Assembly (NCBI RefSeq): GCF_900109515.1
Contig: NZ_FOBD01000012.1
Location: forward strand, 1 to 64,000
DNA from: Paenibacillus sp. OK003
GTDB lineage: Bacteria; Bacillota; Bacilli; Paenibacillales; Paenibacillaceae
DNA: 64,000 nt
Reading direction: 5' to 3'
Of this stretch, positions 8,200 through 15,526 are shown one piece after another. A program made the translations under genes and the position numbers. The notes below the pieces were generated by a model. It made no database searches and was not told the DNA's origin. It saw only the letters and a program-made list of their open reading frames with translations. Position 1 is the stretch's first letter; every line of letters begins with the position of its first letter.

Positions 8200-9192
8200 T
8201 TAGCTATATCGTACAGAGGTTGGTAGATCCGTTTGAGTCAACTGGGCTGAAATTTCCCATAGACGACGGGCTTGCTCAGGGTCGATGGCATAATCCTTGA
8301 CTCCAAAGAAGGCTCCGTCCGCAGGAGCTGGCTCACTGATGTCACAATCCTCGCAGTACACGCCACCTTTTCCCTCAAGTTGTGGAGATGTCGCTGCCCA
8401 TACTTGCGTTGCTGCCCCTTGCTCAGGTGTTTTAAAGTTTGGATTGGCAACTTGACCAGACTCATCAATCCAGCCCAATGCAATCATTTCTTCCTTCGGC
8501 ATATGTCGTTGCAGCGGCGTCAGAATGCCACCCGGATGTACAGAGAATGCACGCACGCCCTGATCTGCACCGCGTCTATCCAGTTCGACGCTAAACAGAA
8601 TGGTTGCTGTTTTGGACTGCCCATATGCAGGAAACTTTTCATAGCCGTTCTCAAATTGCATATCGTCCCAGCGAATTGGTGAGAAATGATGTCCTGTTGA
8701 TGCAACAGATACAACCCGTGCTCCTTCCTGACTTACGAGTGCCGGCCATAATAAGTTAGTTAGTGTGAAATGTCCAAGATGGTTCGTAGCAAATTGTGCT
8801 TCCCAGCCCGGCCCTACGCGAGTCTCTGGACAAGCCATAATCCCCGCATTAAGGATCAACATGTCGATACTCTGGTTGCTTGCCAGAAAACGATCGGCAA
8901 AAGCACGGACACTGGTGAGATCTGCGAGGTCCATTTCATCGATCTCTACACCAGCTAGTCCTGCAAGAGCCTCTTTGGCGATGGCTGGCCGACGTGCGGT
9001 TACAACAACCTTGGCTCCAGCACGAACGAGTGCACGTGTAGTTTCCAGTCCCAATCCGGAATATCCACCCGTGACGATGGCAAGTTTTCCGGATAGATCC
9101 GTGTTACTCAATACTTCCTCAGCTGTTGTGCGATGGTTGAATCCGGAACCGATTTTATGTTGTAAGGTTTTTGACTTGTTATCCTGGTTCAT
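8200..9192 (-). CDS. SDR family oxidoreductase
   Basis: Short-chain dehydrogenase/reductase of the retinol-dehydrogenase/WW-oxidoreductase-like type, about 330 residues. Rossmann motif TGGYSGLG near residue 43 binds the nucleotide, TARRP suggests NADP preference, LNAGIMA is the structural motif, and YGQSK carries the catalytic Tyr and Lys. A C-terminal extension follows HPGGILTPLQ. The start is the ATG at 9192 behind GGAG; a TTG one codon upstream is unlikely. The upstream promoter has the 19-bp spacer and dyad of MerR-regulated genes, so expression is probably induced by a ligand through a MerR protein encoded elsewhere. The substrate is unknown. Confidence 0.88.
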   Translation of the reverse strand: MNQDNKSKTLQHKIGSGFNHRTTAEEVLSNTDLSGKLAIVTGGYSGLGLETTRALVRAGAKVVVTARRPAIAKEALAGLAGVEIDEMDLADLTSVRAFADRFLASNQSIDMLILNAGIMACPETRVGPGWEAQFATNHLGHFTLTNLLWPALVSQEGARVVSVASTGHHFSPIRWDDMQFENGYEKFPAYGQSKTATILFSVELDRRGADQGVRAFSVHPGGILTPLQRHMPKEEMIALGWIDESGQVANPNFKTPEQGAATQVWAATSPQLEGKGGVYCEDCDISEPAPADGAFFGVKDYAIDPEQARRLWEISAQLTQTDLPTSVRYS

Positions 9193-9225
9193 CAAAATAA
9201 TCTCCTTCCAGATGTGTCTTCCTCA

Positions 9226-9256
9226 AGTTTACAGCTTAGAGTGTACTCTAAGTCAA
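9226..9256 (-). promoter_or_regulatory. MerR-type promoter with dyad operator
   Basis: Read on the minus strand: -35 TTGACT (9251-9256), a 19-bp spacer, and -10 TAAACT (9226-9231). The spacer is filled by an inverted repeat, CTTAGAGT and ACTCTAAG around two central bases (9235-9252). Overlong 19-bp spacers with a central dyad are characteristic of promoters that MerR-family activators twist into an active shape. It drives the SDR gene. Confidence 0.75.
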
Positions 9257-9302
9257 ATATGAACGAATTCCTCTACCTCAATGTCCCAAACCTTTACTCA
9301 TA

Positions 9303-9331
9303 CAAAAAAAGCCCGGTTCATCACCGAGCCT
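9303..9331 (-). terminator. Terminator of the sigma-factor fusion gene
   Basis: Minus-strand stem GGCTCGG/CCGGGCT with GATGAA in the loop and a run of seven T, about 30 bases after the stop at 9361. Confidence 0.8.
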
Positions 9332-9360
9332 ATAAACATAAGTATAAGGTTGTATTTCTA

Positions 9361-10584
9361 TTATATTTCTATATACTTCACCCATTGCTCATACAGTTCA
9401 GTCTCACTACATTGAAAGATCCCTTCGAAATCTTGAGGATTACGAATCAGTTTGTTCAATGCATCTACACCGTATCGCTCAACCACAAATTCCACCATCA
9501 TATAAGAGAACTGAAAACCTTTCATCGTTTCAAAATCCCACGTATCGTTATTTAATTCATCAAAAGATGGAATCGACTGGTTACGAATGTTATCTTCCGT
9601 TGATCCTTTAATGAAATCTTGGGACATATGCTTAGCTTCATATCCACCAATGCCCTGTCTGATCCATTTGGGAGCTGCAGGATTAATATCGCTGATTAGC
9701 CACATGGCGAACAAGTGGACTGTGCCTTTCAGAATGGATTGATACGTATGCTCCGGTCCCGGATTCAATGGAGAGACAATTTTTAAAGTACGCCCTTCAT
9801 GTGTGCCCATAAACCAATTCGGGGCATCTGTTTCGCCGACAGCTTGATGGAACGTTGGCAGATCAGGATAAATTTCAATAACTACCTTTTGTGATGGATG
9901 ATGTTTATATTTGGTCGACACTCGTTCAACACTATTGTTGAGCTCATCGAACAAATCTTGATGCACTTTCTTCGTATGATCATTCGTATCTTGGTTTTCA
10001 CCTTTATTTACAATGGAAATCAGTTCATGAATAGACATGATGGCAATATCCCCCCACTCTTTCAGTTCTTTTCTTAATTTCTCCAAAGCCCGGTACAGTC
10101 TGTTCTTTACTGCGCTTTCCCGTCGTCCAACAATCTTGGATATTTCGGGCAAGGTGCAGTCAACGAAAAAGCGTAATGCAATAATTTCCTGATCAATCTC
10201 ATCCAGCTTTTGTAACGCAGAACCAATATCAATTCGAATATCAACATGTTTCGTAAATTCAAGAGAGATCGATTGCGATTCATAATCTGTAAAATCATAA
10301 GGAGATTCTTTTTGTCGCGATAACCTGCGATATTCGTTCTTCACCGTGTTCTGAGCAATCTTAAAGATCCAGGTGAATAAATTTGAGCTTCCTTTAAAGC
10401 TGTGAATATTTTCGACTGCTTTCAAAAACACCTGTTGGGTCAAATCATCTGCAACCAATGGATTCAATTTCAGTGAGAAGTATTTGCTGATTCTCTGACG
10501 ATATTGCTCATACGTGTTCTCAAAGATGGCGATGCTTTCCTGTTCATCCGGATAAACAGGTTTCGTGTCATGAGCTCCTGACAT
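9361..10584 (-). CDS. ECF sigma factor fused to a degenerate peptidase-like domain
   Basis: Residues 1 to about 178 are a complete group IV sigma factor: region 2 (DDLTQQVFLKAVENIHSFKG, LFTWIFKIAQN) for -10 recognition and region 4 (IIALRFFVDCTLPEISKIVG, ESAVKNRLYRALEKLRKEL) for -35 recognition. A further 230 residues follow. Their layout resembles the gluzincin peptidase-MA fold: TVHLFAMWL sits where HExxH should be, and PKWIRQGIGGYEAKHM where the downstream Glu motif should be. The catalytic Glu and second His are missing, so I infer a non-enzymatic sensor or autoinhibitory domain. No anti-sigma gene is adjacent, which fits built-in control. ATG with GAGGAGG. Confidence 0.85.
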   Translation of the reverse strand: MSGAHDTKPVYPDEQESIAIFENTYEQYRQRISKYFSLKLNPLVADDLTQQVFLKAVENIHSFKGSSNLFTWIFKIAQNTVKNEYRRLSRQKESPYDFTDYESQSISLEFTKHVDIRIDIGSALQKLDEIDQEIIALRFFVDCTLPEISKIVGRRESAVKNRLYRALEKLRKELKEWGDIAIMSIHELISIVNKGENQDTNDHTKKVHQDLFDELNNSVERVSTKYKHHPSQKVVIEIYPDLPTFHQAVGETDAPNWFMGTHEGRTLKIVSPLNPGPEHTYQSILKGTVHLFAMWLISDINPAAPKWIRQGIGGYEAKHMSQDFIKGSTEDNIRNQSIPSFDELNNDTWDFETMKGFQFSYMMVEFVVERYGVDALNKLIRNPQDFEGIFQCSETELYEQWVKYIEI

Positions 10585-10718
10585 GGTGGGGAACCTCCTC
10601 TTGATTTACATTTAATTAGACACCGGAGGAAGCAAAAAAGCCACGCATGAGAAAAAAATTATTTTTGGCTATTTCACCTCTTTAGTATGAATTCTGTTTT
10701 TTTTGAGATAAAAAATAA

Positions 10719-10756
10719 ACAAAGGCAGCCGATTCACTGATCGGCTACCTTTGTTC
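10719..10756 (-). terminator. Terminator of the beta-propeller gene
   Basis: Long imperfect stem AAAGGTAGCCGAT/ATCGGCTGCCTTT about 30 bases after the stop at 10783, with T-rich flank. Nearly symmetric, so it may work both ways. Confidence 0.8.
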
Positions 10757-10782
10757 TTTATGGAAAACAACTCAGCCTTTGC

Positions 10783-12189
10783 TTATCTCAACGTTGCGGG
10801 CAGCTTTACACCGAGGAGTTTACCCTCCGCCTGTATTATGATCATACCGTCTGTCTTCAGCGTCGCTTCGTGTAAATCTGCTCCGGTGGTTACCCGAAAG
10901 ACGGGTGTAGCAGTCAACATATTAATCCCCAACATTGTTCCGTTACGCTGCGTCCGGTACATTCCTTTGCCGTACACGCTAATCTGAGCAACAGGCGCGT
11001 CGCCATACCACTTGATTTCCTGTCCATTCACCAGCTTAATACCCGCTAGTTCTCCCGTTGTTTCATTTTTGTATATCAGCCTTTCCTGCACGATACCAAG
11101 CGACAGCCCGTTTTCTTTATAAAAAGGGCGCGGATAAGTCCGAAGCGGATCTGCATTAGCTGTATATTTGTCAAAGTTGTATTCTGCTACCCGATCTCCT
11201 TGTTCAATGTATAACTTTCCATTGCTTGCAAATACACTCCCATACCCATAGTCATACGGTGGATCACCATTCATTTTCCAGTTGTATTCAAGACTCCCTT
11301 TTTGCACGCCAGTCTTGAGGTTATAGGCATTCACACTTACTTTGCGTTCCGGTTTTGATTGATATTCTGTCAGTTTGGAAGAATGATAATCAACCGAATA
11401 CACGAGACCGTCTTTAATTTGAAGTGCTTCTCCTTGACCGAAATCATCCCATAACTTTTTGCCTGTCTTCTTGTCATATGCATTTAGTTGGATGGACGTA
11501 AGTGCCCCCTGTACAAAAAAGGTTCGAAGCACGACGCCATTCGATTCCTCCAGGTAGTCGGTACCGTTTCCTTCACCAAGCGGCTCGTCAGCCCGCCACT
11601 TTAGCTTGCCCGTCTTTATATCAAATGCAAATGTTGTACTTCCTTGGATAATATAAAGGGTATCACCCGTTGGAACTAACATTTCTGTACGATACCGTGT
11701 ATCGATCCAGGTGGATGAGCCTGATTGCCATATCGCTTTTCCTGTCTTCGCGTTCAAAGCATAAGGCTTATGATCCCCAGTGAGACCGTAAATGACGTTA
11801 TTATGATAAACAACATAAGGTGTTAATCCATTTCCATAAGACCATAGCCGTTTGCCTGTCTTTGCATCCAATGAAATCAGTTTGCTATCAGCGAAAGTGA
11901 ATACCTTACCCTCTTCTGCTACGGCCTGATGCCCAATATAAGGTTCGTTCATCTTCAAATAATTGTCCACCTTTGCAGTCCAGGAAGGCTTAAGTTCGGG
12001 TACCGAAATCCCCATGTAGGAATACCAGTTGCGTACCGAAACATCAGGTGCGTCTGCATGTGCCTGAGACAGAATAACGGCGTTCCCCCCCAGAGCAAGA
12101 AGCCCCACAGCTGTAAAGCTTGCGACGATACATCGGAATAGTTGACCTTTCAAATTCGTAAACGGTCGATTCTTTTTCGTTTTGAGCAT
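10783..12189 (-). CDS. Secreted PQQ-like beta-propeller protein
   Basis: Exported protein of about 468 residues. A basic N terminus and hydrophobic core end in SQAHADA, a good signal peptidase site. The body carries at least four beta-propeller blades with the DAKTGKRLWSYG / NAKTGKAIWQSG / DIKTGKLKWRAD / DKKTGKKLWDDF motif of PQQ-type repeats. No quinone ligands can be assigned, so it is more likely a structural or assembly/binding propeller than a dehydrogenase. The true start is the ATG at 12189; the in-frame GTG at 12201 lies inside the GGAGGG ribosome binding site. It stands alone as a single-gene unit. Confidence 0.85.
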   Translation of the reverse strand: MLKTKKNRPFTNLKGQLFRCIVASFTAVGLLALGGNAVILSQAHADAPDVSVRNWYSYMGISVPELKPSWTAKVDNYLKMNEPYIGHQAVAEEGKVFTFADSKLISLDAKTGKRLWSYGNGLTPYVVYHNNVIYGLTGDHKPYALNAKTGKAIWQSGSSTWIDTRYRTEMLVPTGDTLYIIQGSTTFAFDIKTGKLKWRADEPLGEGNGTDYLEESNGVVLRTFFVQGALTSIQLNAYDKKTGKKLWDDFGQGEALQIKDGLVYSVDYHSSKLTEYQSKPERKVSVNAYNLKTGVQKGSLEYNWKMNGDPPYDYGYGSVFASNGKLYIEQGDRVAEYNFDKYTANADPLRTYPRPFYKENGLSLGIVQERLIYKNETTGELAGIKLVNGQEIKWYGDAPVAQISVYGKGMYRTQRNGTMLGINMLTATPVFRVTTGADLHEATLKTDGMIIIQAEGKLLGVKLPATLR

Positions 12190-12338
12190 AATACCCTCCA
12201 CTTTAATGGTTTCTACATTAGTTACTTTAATAGATGTGTATTTCTAGAGAGCTATCGTATTTATAATCTTCATCAATATAACGTAATGGATTGCATAATA
12301 GTTATACTCTTGTTAAGAGATTTATTTTGAATTTAAAA

Positions 12339-12366
12339 CGAAAAAAGCCGCCAAATTGGCGACTCC
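12339..12366 (-). terminator. Terminator of the Fe-S/MurB operon
   Basis: Minus-strand stem GTCGCC/GGCGGC with a T run, immediately after the FMN reductase stop. One G-U pair in the minus-strand RNA would be an A-C mismatch in the opposite RNA, which fixes its direction. Confidence 0.85.
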
Positions 12367-12370
12367 TTGT

Positions 12371-12919
12371 TCAGCGGGATGAAGCTTTTAGTTGAGTCTG
12401 CATGAAGACCAGTTCCTCAGCCAATTTTTCCAGCCTGCTCAGTGCTTCAGTATCTTTAATGTTATTCTCAGCATCAAAATGATCACTATTCAGATATACA
12501 TAGCTTGGGGCAACATAGGAGCGGAAAAAGCCGGCAATCGGTTTTAATTGATTTTCCACTACCAAATAATGCTGATAGGTGCCCCCGGTTGCTATAAAAC
12601 CCATCACTTTATTGTAAATGCTCTGCACGGGCAGAAGGTCGAATACATTTTTCAGTACGCCTGTCAGAGAGGATTGATATATTGGTGTGCCGATCACGTA
12701 AAAGTCAGCATCAATCAATTTTTGAACCACCATCTGGGTGTCTTCATTGTAATCCTCCAACTTGCGACCATCGCAAAATTCGATCCCTTTATAATCTCTT
12801 AAATCTATGAGTTCCACTTCAATTTCTGGATGATTATTTTTTACGAATTGGAGTACAGCATCCACACCCACTGGTGTCTTTGATCCAATCAGTGACCCGG
12901 ATAATCCGATTAATTTCAC
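12371..12919 (-). CDS. NAD(P)H-dependent FMN reductase
   Basis: Flavodoxin-fold reductase of 182 residues. The phosphate-binding loop GLSGSLIGSKTPVG lies at residues 5-18, followed by PIYQSSLTGVLKNVFDLL, typical of NADPH-dependent FMN reductases that supply reduced flavin or quench quinones. It starts at a GTG behind AGGAGG, 4 bases after the Rrf2 gene, and is the last gene of a five-gene operon with an Fe-S carrier, a MurB and a receiver-like protein. In that setting a redox or sulfur-related role is plausible but inferred. Confidence 0.85.
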   Translation of the reverse strand: MKLIGLSGSLIGSKTPVGVDAVLQFVKNNHPEIEVELIDLRDYKGIEFCDGRKLEDYNEDTQMVVQKLIDADFYVIGTPIYQSSLTGVLKNVFDLLPVQSIYNKVMGFIATGGTYQHYLVVENQLKPIAGFFRSYVAPSYVYLNSDHFDAENNIKDTEALSRLEKLAEELVFMQTQLKASSR

Positions 12920-12923
12920 AACA

Positions 12924-13385
12924 TTAACCTCCTATGATTTCATCTTCATCATCAAACGATTCCATGGTTTCCAACGCACATTCCTTCATCACATGAAGCA
13001 TGCTGCCTAGAGTGATTTTTTCTAACTGCTGCATTAACTGCTGTTCACTTTCTATGAAAATGTTTGCGAGCTGAATATCTACCTCTGCTGTTAAATTCCC
13101 TTTATTCATAACGGATGGTTTGGGAATCTGAAGCGGTTTGGAAGACACCAGGGTGTACACATCTTTCAAGGTTATCTCATACGGGTCTTTAGACAAAACA
13201 TAACCACCGTCAATACCTTCTTTTGACTTAACGTATCCCACTTTTTTGATCGAGCTAAGGACTCGGCGTATCCTCGCCGGGTTCACCCGAATCCTTTCAG
13301 AGATCTGAGTACTGGTTAGCTTCTCATTTTCATGTGAACTAAGGAGAACCAGAATATAGATGACAACACTTAGCTCACTGTTCAT
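12924..13385 (-). CDS. Rrf2 family transcriptional regulator
   Basis: Winged-helix regulator of 153 residues. The N-terminal HTH reads TSTQISERIRVNPARIRRVLSSIKKVGYVKSKEGIDGGYVLSK, the hallmark of Rrf2 proteins. The cysteine triad that binds [2Fe-2S] in IscR is absent; only one Cys is visible, near the C terminus. It therefore resembles the YwnA-like branch more than a cluster sensor. It lies between murB (6 bases) and the FMN reductase (4 bases) and is probably the local regulator of this operon. Confidence 0.88.
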   Translation of the reverse strand: MNSELSVVIYILVLLSSHENEKLTSTQISERIRVNPARIRRVLSSIKKVGYVKSKEGIDGGYVLSKDPYEITLKDVYTLVSSKPLQIPKPSVMNKGNLTAEVDIQLANIFIESEQQLMQQLEKITLGSMLHVMKECALETMESFDDEDEIIGG

Positions 13386-13391
13386 AGCTGC

Positions 13392-14282
13392 CTACTCTCC
13401 CAAAATAATGACTTCCGTCTCCAATTCAATATTAAATTGATTACGTACTGTTTTTTTAATTAATTTGATTAATTCTAAATAATCCTCAGCAGTGGCGTCA
13501 TCTGCATTAATGATAAAACCAGCATGCTTCTTGGAAATTTCCGCTCCCCCAATGCGAGTGCCTTGTAAATTACACTCTTGAATGAGTTTTCCGACATAAT
13601 GTCCCTCTGGACGTTTGAATACACTTCCGCAAGAGGGAAATTCAAGCGGTTGTTTGGATTCCCGTTTAAACGTTAAATCCTGCATGATACTCGAAATGAC
13701 ATCCTTATTCCCTGGTTTAAGCTTAAATTCCACTTCAAGTATGATGTATTGATCCGTTCGAAAGATACTGTTTCGATAACCAAGCTGCATGTCATCTCGG
13801 ACCATGTTAAGCAATTCTCCATTTTTAGTAACCACTAGTGCTCGCTCAACGACCTCATCCATCTGACCACCGTAAGCTCCAGCATTCATATATAAAGCGC
13901 CACCTGTACTTCCGGGTATTCCACATGCAAACTCCAGACCTGTTAAGCTGTTATGCAAAGCAGTACGTGACACATCAATAATGTTGGAACCGCTCTGCGC
14001 GACAATCTTGTCACCATAGACTTTAATCTGATCAAATTCGCTCAGAGAGAGCGTTATTCCACGCACACCCTGATCTTTAATAATGACATTTGATCCTTTT
14101 CCAATAATCGTTAGAGGTATTTGATGTGTTTTTGCAATGTTAACCACGTTAATAATTTCTTCTTTCGTTGTGGGATGGATAAGTATGTCTGCTTTACCAC
14201 CCAGCTTTATATACGTGTGGTCTTTTAATGGCTCATTCCATTTCAATTTTTCCAAAGGTATGTGATTTTCAAAAATATTCAT
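13392..14282 (-). CDS. murB: UDP-N-acetylmuramate dehydrogenase MurB
   Basis: FAD-dependent reductase that turns UDP-GlcNAc-enolpyruvate into UDP-MurNAc for peptidoglycan. Visible motifs: HTYIKLGGKAD and IGKGSNVI (FAD-binding region), GIPGSTGGALYMNAGAYGG (pyrophosphate loop), and SCGSVFKRP with the catalytic Ser followed by the Tyr-containing HYVGKLIQE. Length of about 296 residues fits. I place the start at the ATG at 14282 behind AGGGAGAG. A longer frame from 14387 adds 35 non-homologous residues with a CxxC. Unusually, it sits among Fe-S and redox genes and not in a cell-wall cluster, so it may be a second copy. Confidence 0.9.
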   Translation of the reverse strand: MNIFENHIPLEKLKWNEPLKDHTYIKLGGKADILIHPTTKEEIINVVNIAKTHQIPLTIIGKGSNVIIKDQGVRGITLSLSEFDQIKVYGDKIVAQSGSNIIDVSRTALHNSLTGLEFACGIPGSTGGALYMNAGAYGGQMDEVVERALVVTKNGELLNMVRDDMQLGYRNSIFRTDQYIILEVEFKLKPGNKDVISSIMQDLTFKRESKQPLEFPSCGSVFKRPEGHYVGKLIQECNLQGTRIGGAEISKKHAGFIINADDATAEDYLELIKLIKKTVRNQFNIELETEVIILGE

Positions 14283-14395
14283 GACATTCTCTCCCTGAGT
14301 TGAAAAGACATGATTGCACGATCGGCAAATAGAAAGCTCCTTCATTGTATGTTTAATATGAGATATTGGTTGAAAATATTCCGTCATCCTGACAA

Positions 14396-14752
14396 TTAAT
14401 CACATTTTTTGACCTCACCACGGTAATTCGCCATTCGGAAACTGGCCCCGCATCCACATGAAACTTTTGCATTAGGGTTATTCATGGTGAATCCCCCTAA
14501 CATTCCACTTTCTTCGTAATCAATCTCAAGTCCTTCAATATATGGAACCGTATTGGTGTGAACCAATATACGAAATACACCTTTATCTAATAAGATATCC
14601 CCTTCTGCTTGCTGTTCATCTACGATAAGGGTATAGGATAGACCACTGCATCCCCCCTCATCCACCCCGACCCGAAGGAAAGAAATCTGGGTATCCGCAC
14701 TTGCCAGGATTTCAACGATTTTTTCTGCTGCTGCTTCACTGACCTGAATCAT
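14396..14752 (-). CDS. A-type iron-sulfur carrier (IscA/ErpA/HesB family)
   Basis: Small carrier that hands Fe-S clusters to target proteins. Residues 29-37 read GVDEGGCSG with the first Cys at 35, and the C-terminal SCGCGASF gives the paired cysteines, so the three-Cys family pattern is complete. The 118-residue length is standard. ATG at 14752 with AAGGAGG. Second gene of the operon, between the receiver-like protein and murB. No scaffold or desulfurase gene is nearby. Confidence 0.9.
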   Translation of the reverse strand: MIQVSEAAAEKIVEILASADTQISFLRVGVDEGGCSGLSYTLIVDEQQAEGDILLDKGVFRILVHTNTVPYIEGLEIDYEESGMLGGFTMNNPNAKVSCGCGASFRMANYRGEVKKCD

Positions 14753-14798
14753 TGTTATGCCTCCTTGGAGCGTATTTTTTTGGCTAGCTGGTTGTTTT

Positions 14799-15137
14799 TC
14801 AAACGCAGCCCATTAAAATCTTAATGATTTCTTCAGGACTCGTATATGCATTAAAATAACGACAACCTGTTGATTGCAGATGGATAGGAATATCCATAAG
14901 TTCCAGAGACCCGCTATACAATATCACTCGATATTTCTCGGGAAATTGTTCTATAAGCAGCTTGATATTGTCCACATTCATATCTACGATGATTACAGAA
15001 TTATCCGGAAGTTGATCCATGTTACCGATCACATCACGTGGAGTGTCCAGTACATGTAACGACGGCTCGGTTTGAATCAATAAACTTAAACTTTTAACAA
15101 GGTGATGCGTATCGGATAGAATTAACACATGGTTCAT
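14799..15137 (-). CDS. Stand-alone receiver-like protein lacking the conserved Lys
   Basis: A 112-residue protein with the alternating beta/alpha pattern of a CheY-type receiver (LILSDTHHLV, VIIVDMNV, VILYSGS, TSPEEIIKIL). The phosphoacceptor-position Asp in VIIVDM and the Ser in LYSGS are present. The usual Asp pair at the N terminus is reduced to one, and the conserved Lys of the GYLxK motif is replaced in RYFNAYTS. There is no output domain. It looks like the receiver half of a NarL-type regulator that lost its DNA-binding half and may work as a phosphorylation-independent partner. First gene of the operon, with a GGAGG ribosome binding site. Confidence 0.6.
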   Translation of the reverse strand: MNHVLILSDTHHLVKSLSLLIQTEPSLHVLDTPRDVIGNMDQLPDNSVIIVDMNVDNIKLLIEQFPEKYRVILYSGSLELMDIPIHLQSTGCRYFNAYTSPEEIIKILMGCV

Positions 15138-15187
15138 TCAGAAAACCTCCGGATAACATGATGGCAATCGCAGGATATTCCTTTGCG

Positions 15188-15493
15188 TTAATTCGTGTTT
15201 GTAGTAAACCATTCCATCAAGCAAGGTATGAAAGCAGCTAGAGCGGCCCCTTTGGGTGTAAGTTCATACATGATCTGTATGGGATGTGTTAGGGCTTTTC
15301 TCTTCACCAACTGATCTTTCTGAAGATCTTTTAATCGTTTGGAGAGGATCGCTTCTGAGATGGAAGGCACATTTTCGTAAATTTCGCTGAATTTCTTAGG
15401 ACCTTGCGAAAGAGTACATAGGATATGGATCGTCCATTTCGTTCCGATAATACGATAGGCTGTGAAAAGTTTCTCGGTATCCGAAGTCAACAT
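15188..15493 (-). CDS. HxlR family transcriptional regulator
   Basis: A 101-residue winged-helix protein with the HxlR layout: GTKWTIHILCTLSQGPKKFSEI, then ISEAILSKRLKDLQKDQLVKRK as recognition helix and wing, and YELTPKGAALAAFI. These are DNA-binding dimers that respond to thiol stress or small molecules. The N-terminal Cys used for redox sensing in HypR-like members is absent. It lies about 30 bases after the MFS pump gene on the same strand, so it may regulate that pump or the operon that follows. Confidence 0.85.
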   Translation of the reverse strand: MLTSDTEKLFTAYRIIGTKWTIHILCTLSQGPKKFSEIYENVPSISEAILSKRLKDLQKDQLVKRKALTHPIQIMYELTPKGAALAAFIPCLMEWFTTNTN

Positions 15494-15526
15494 CGCATGA
15501 ACACACCTTCCTTGGCTTACCCCCGT

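Noticed and set aside
13392..14387. MurB with a 35-residue CxxC-containing N-terminal extension
   Set aside because: The ATG at 14282 has a good ribosome binding site and gives the family-standard start; the extension has no ribosome binding site.
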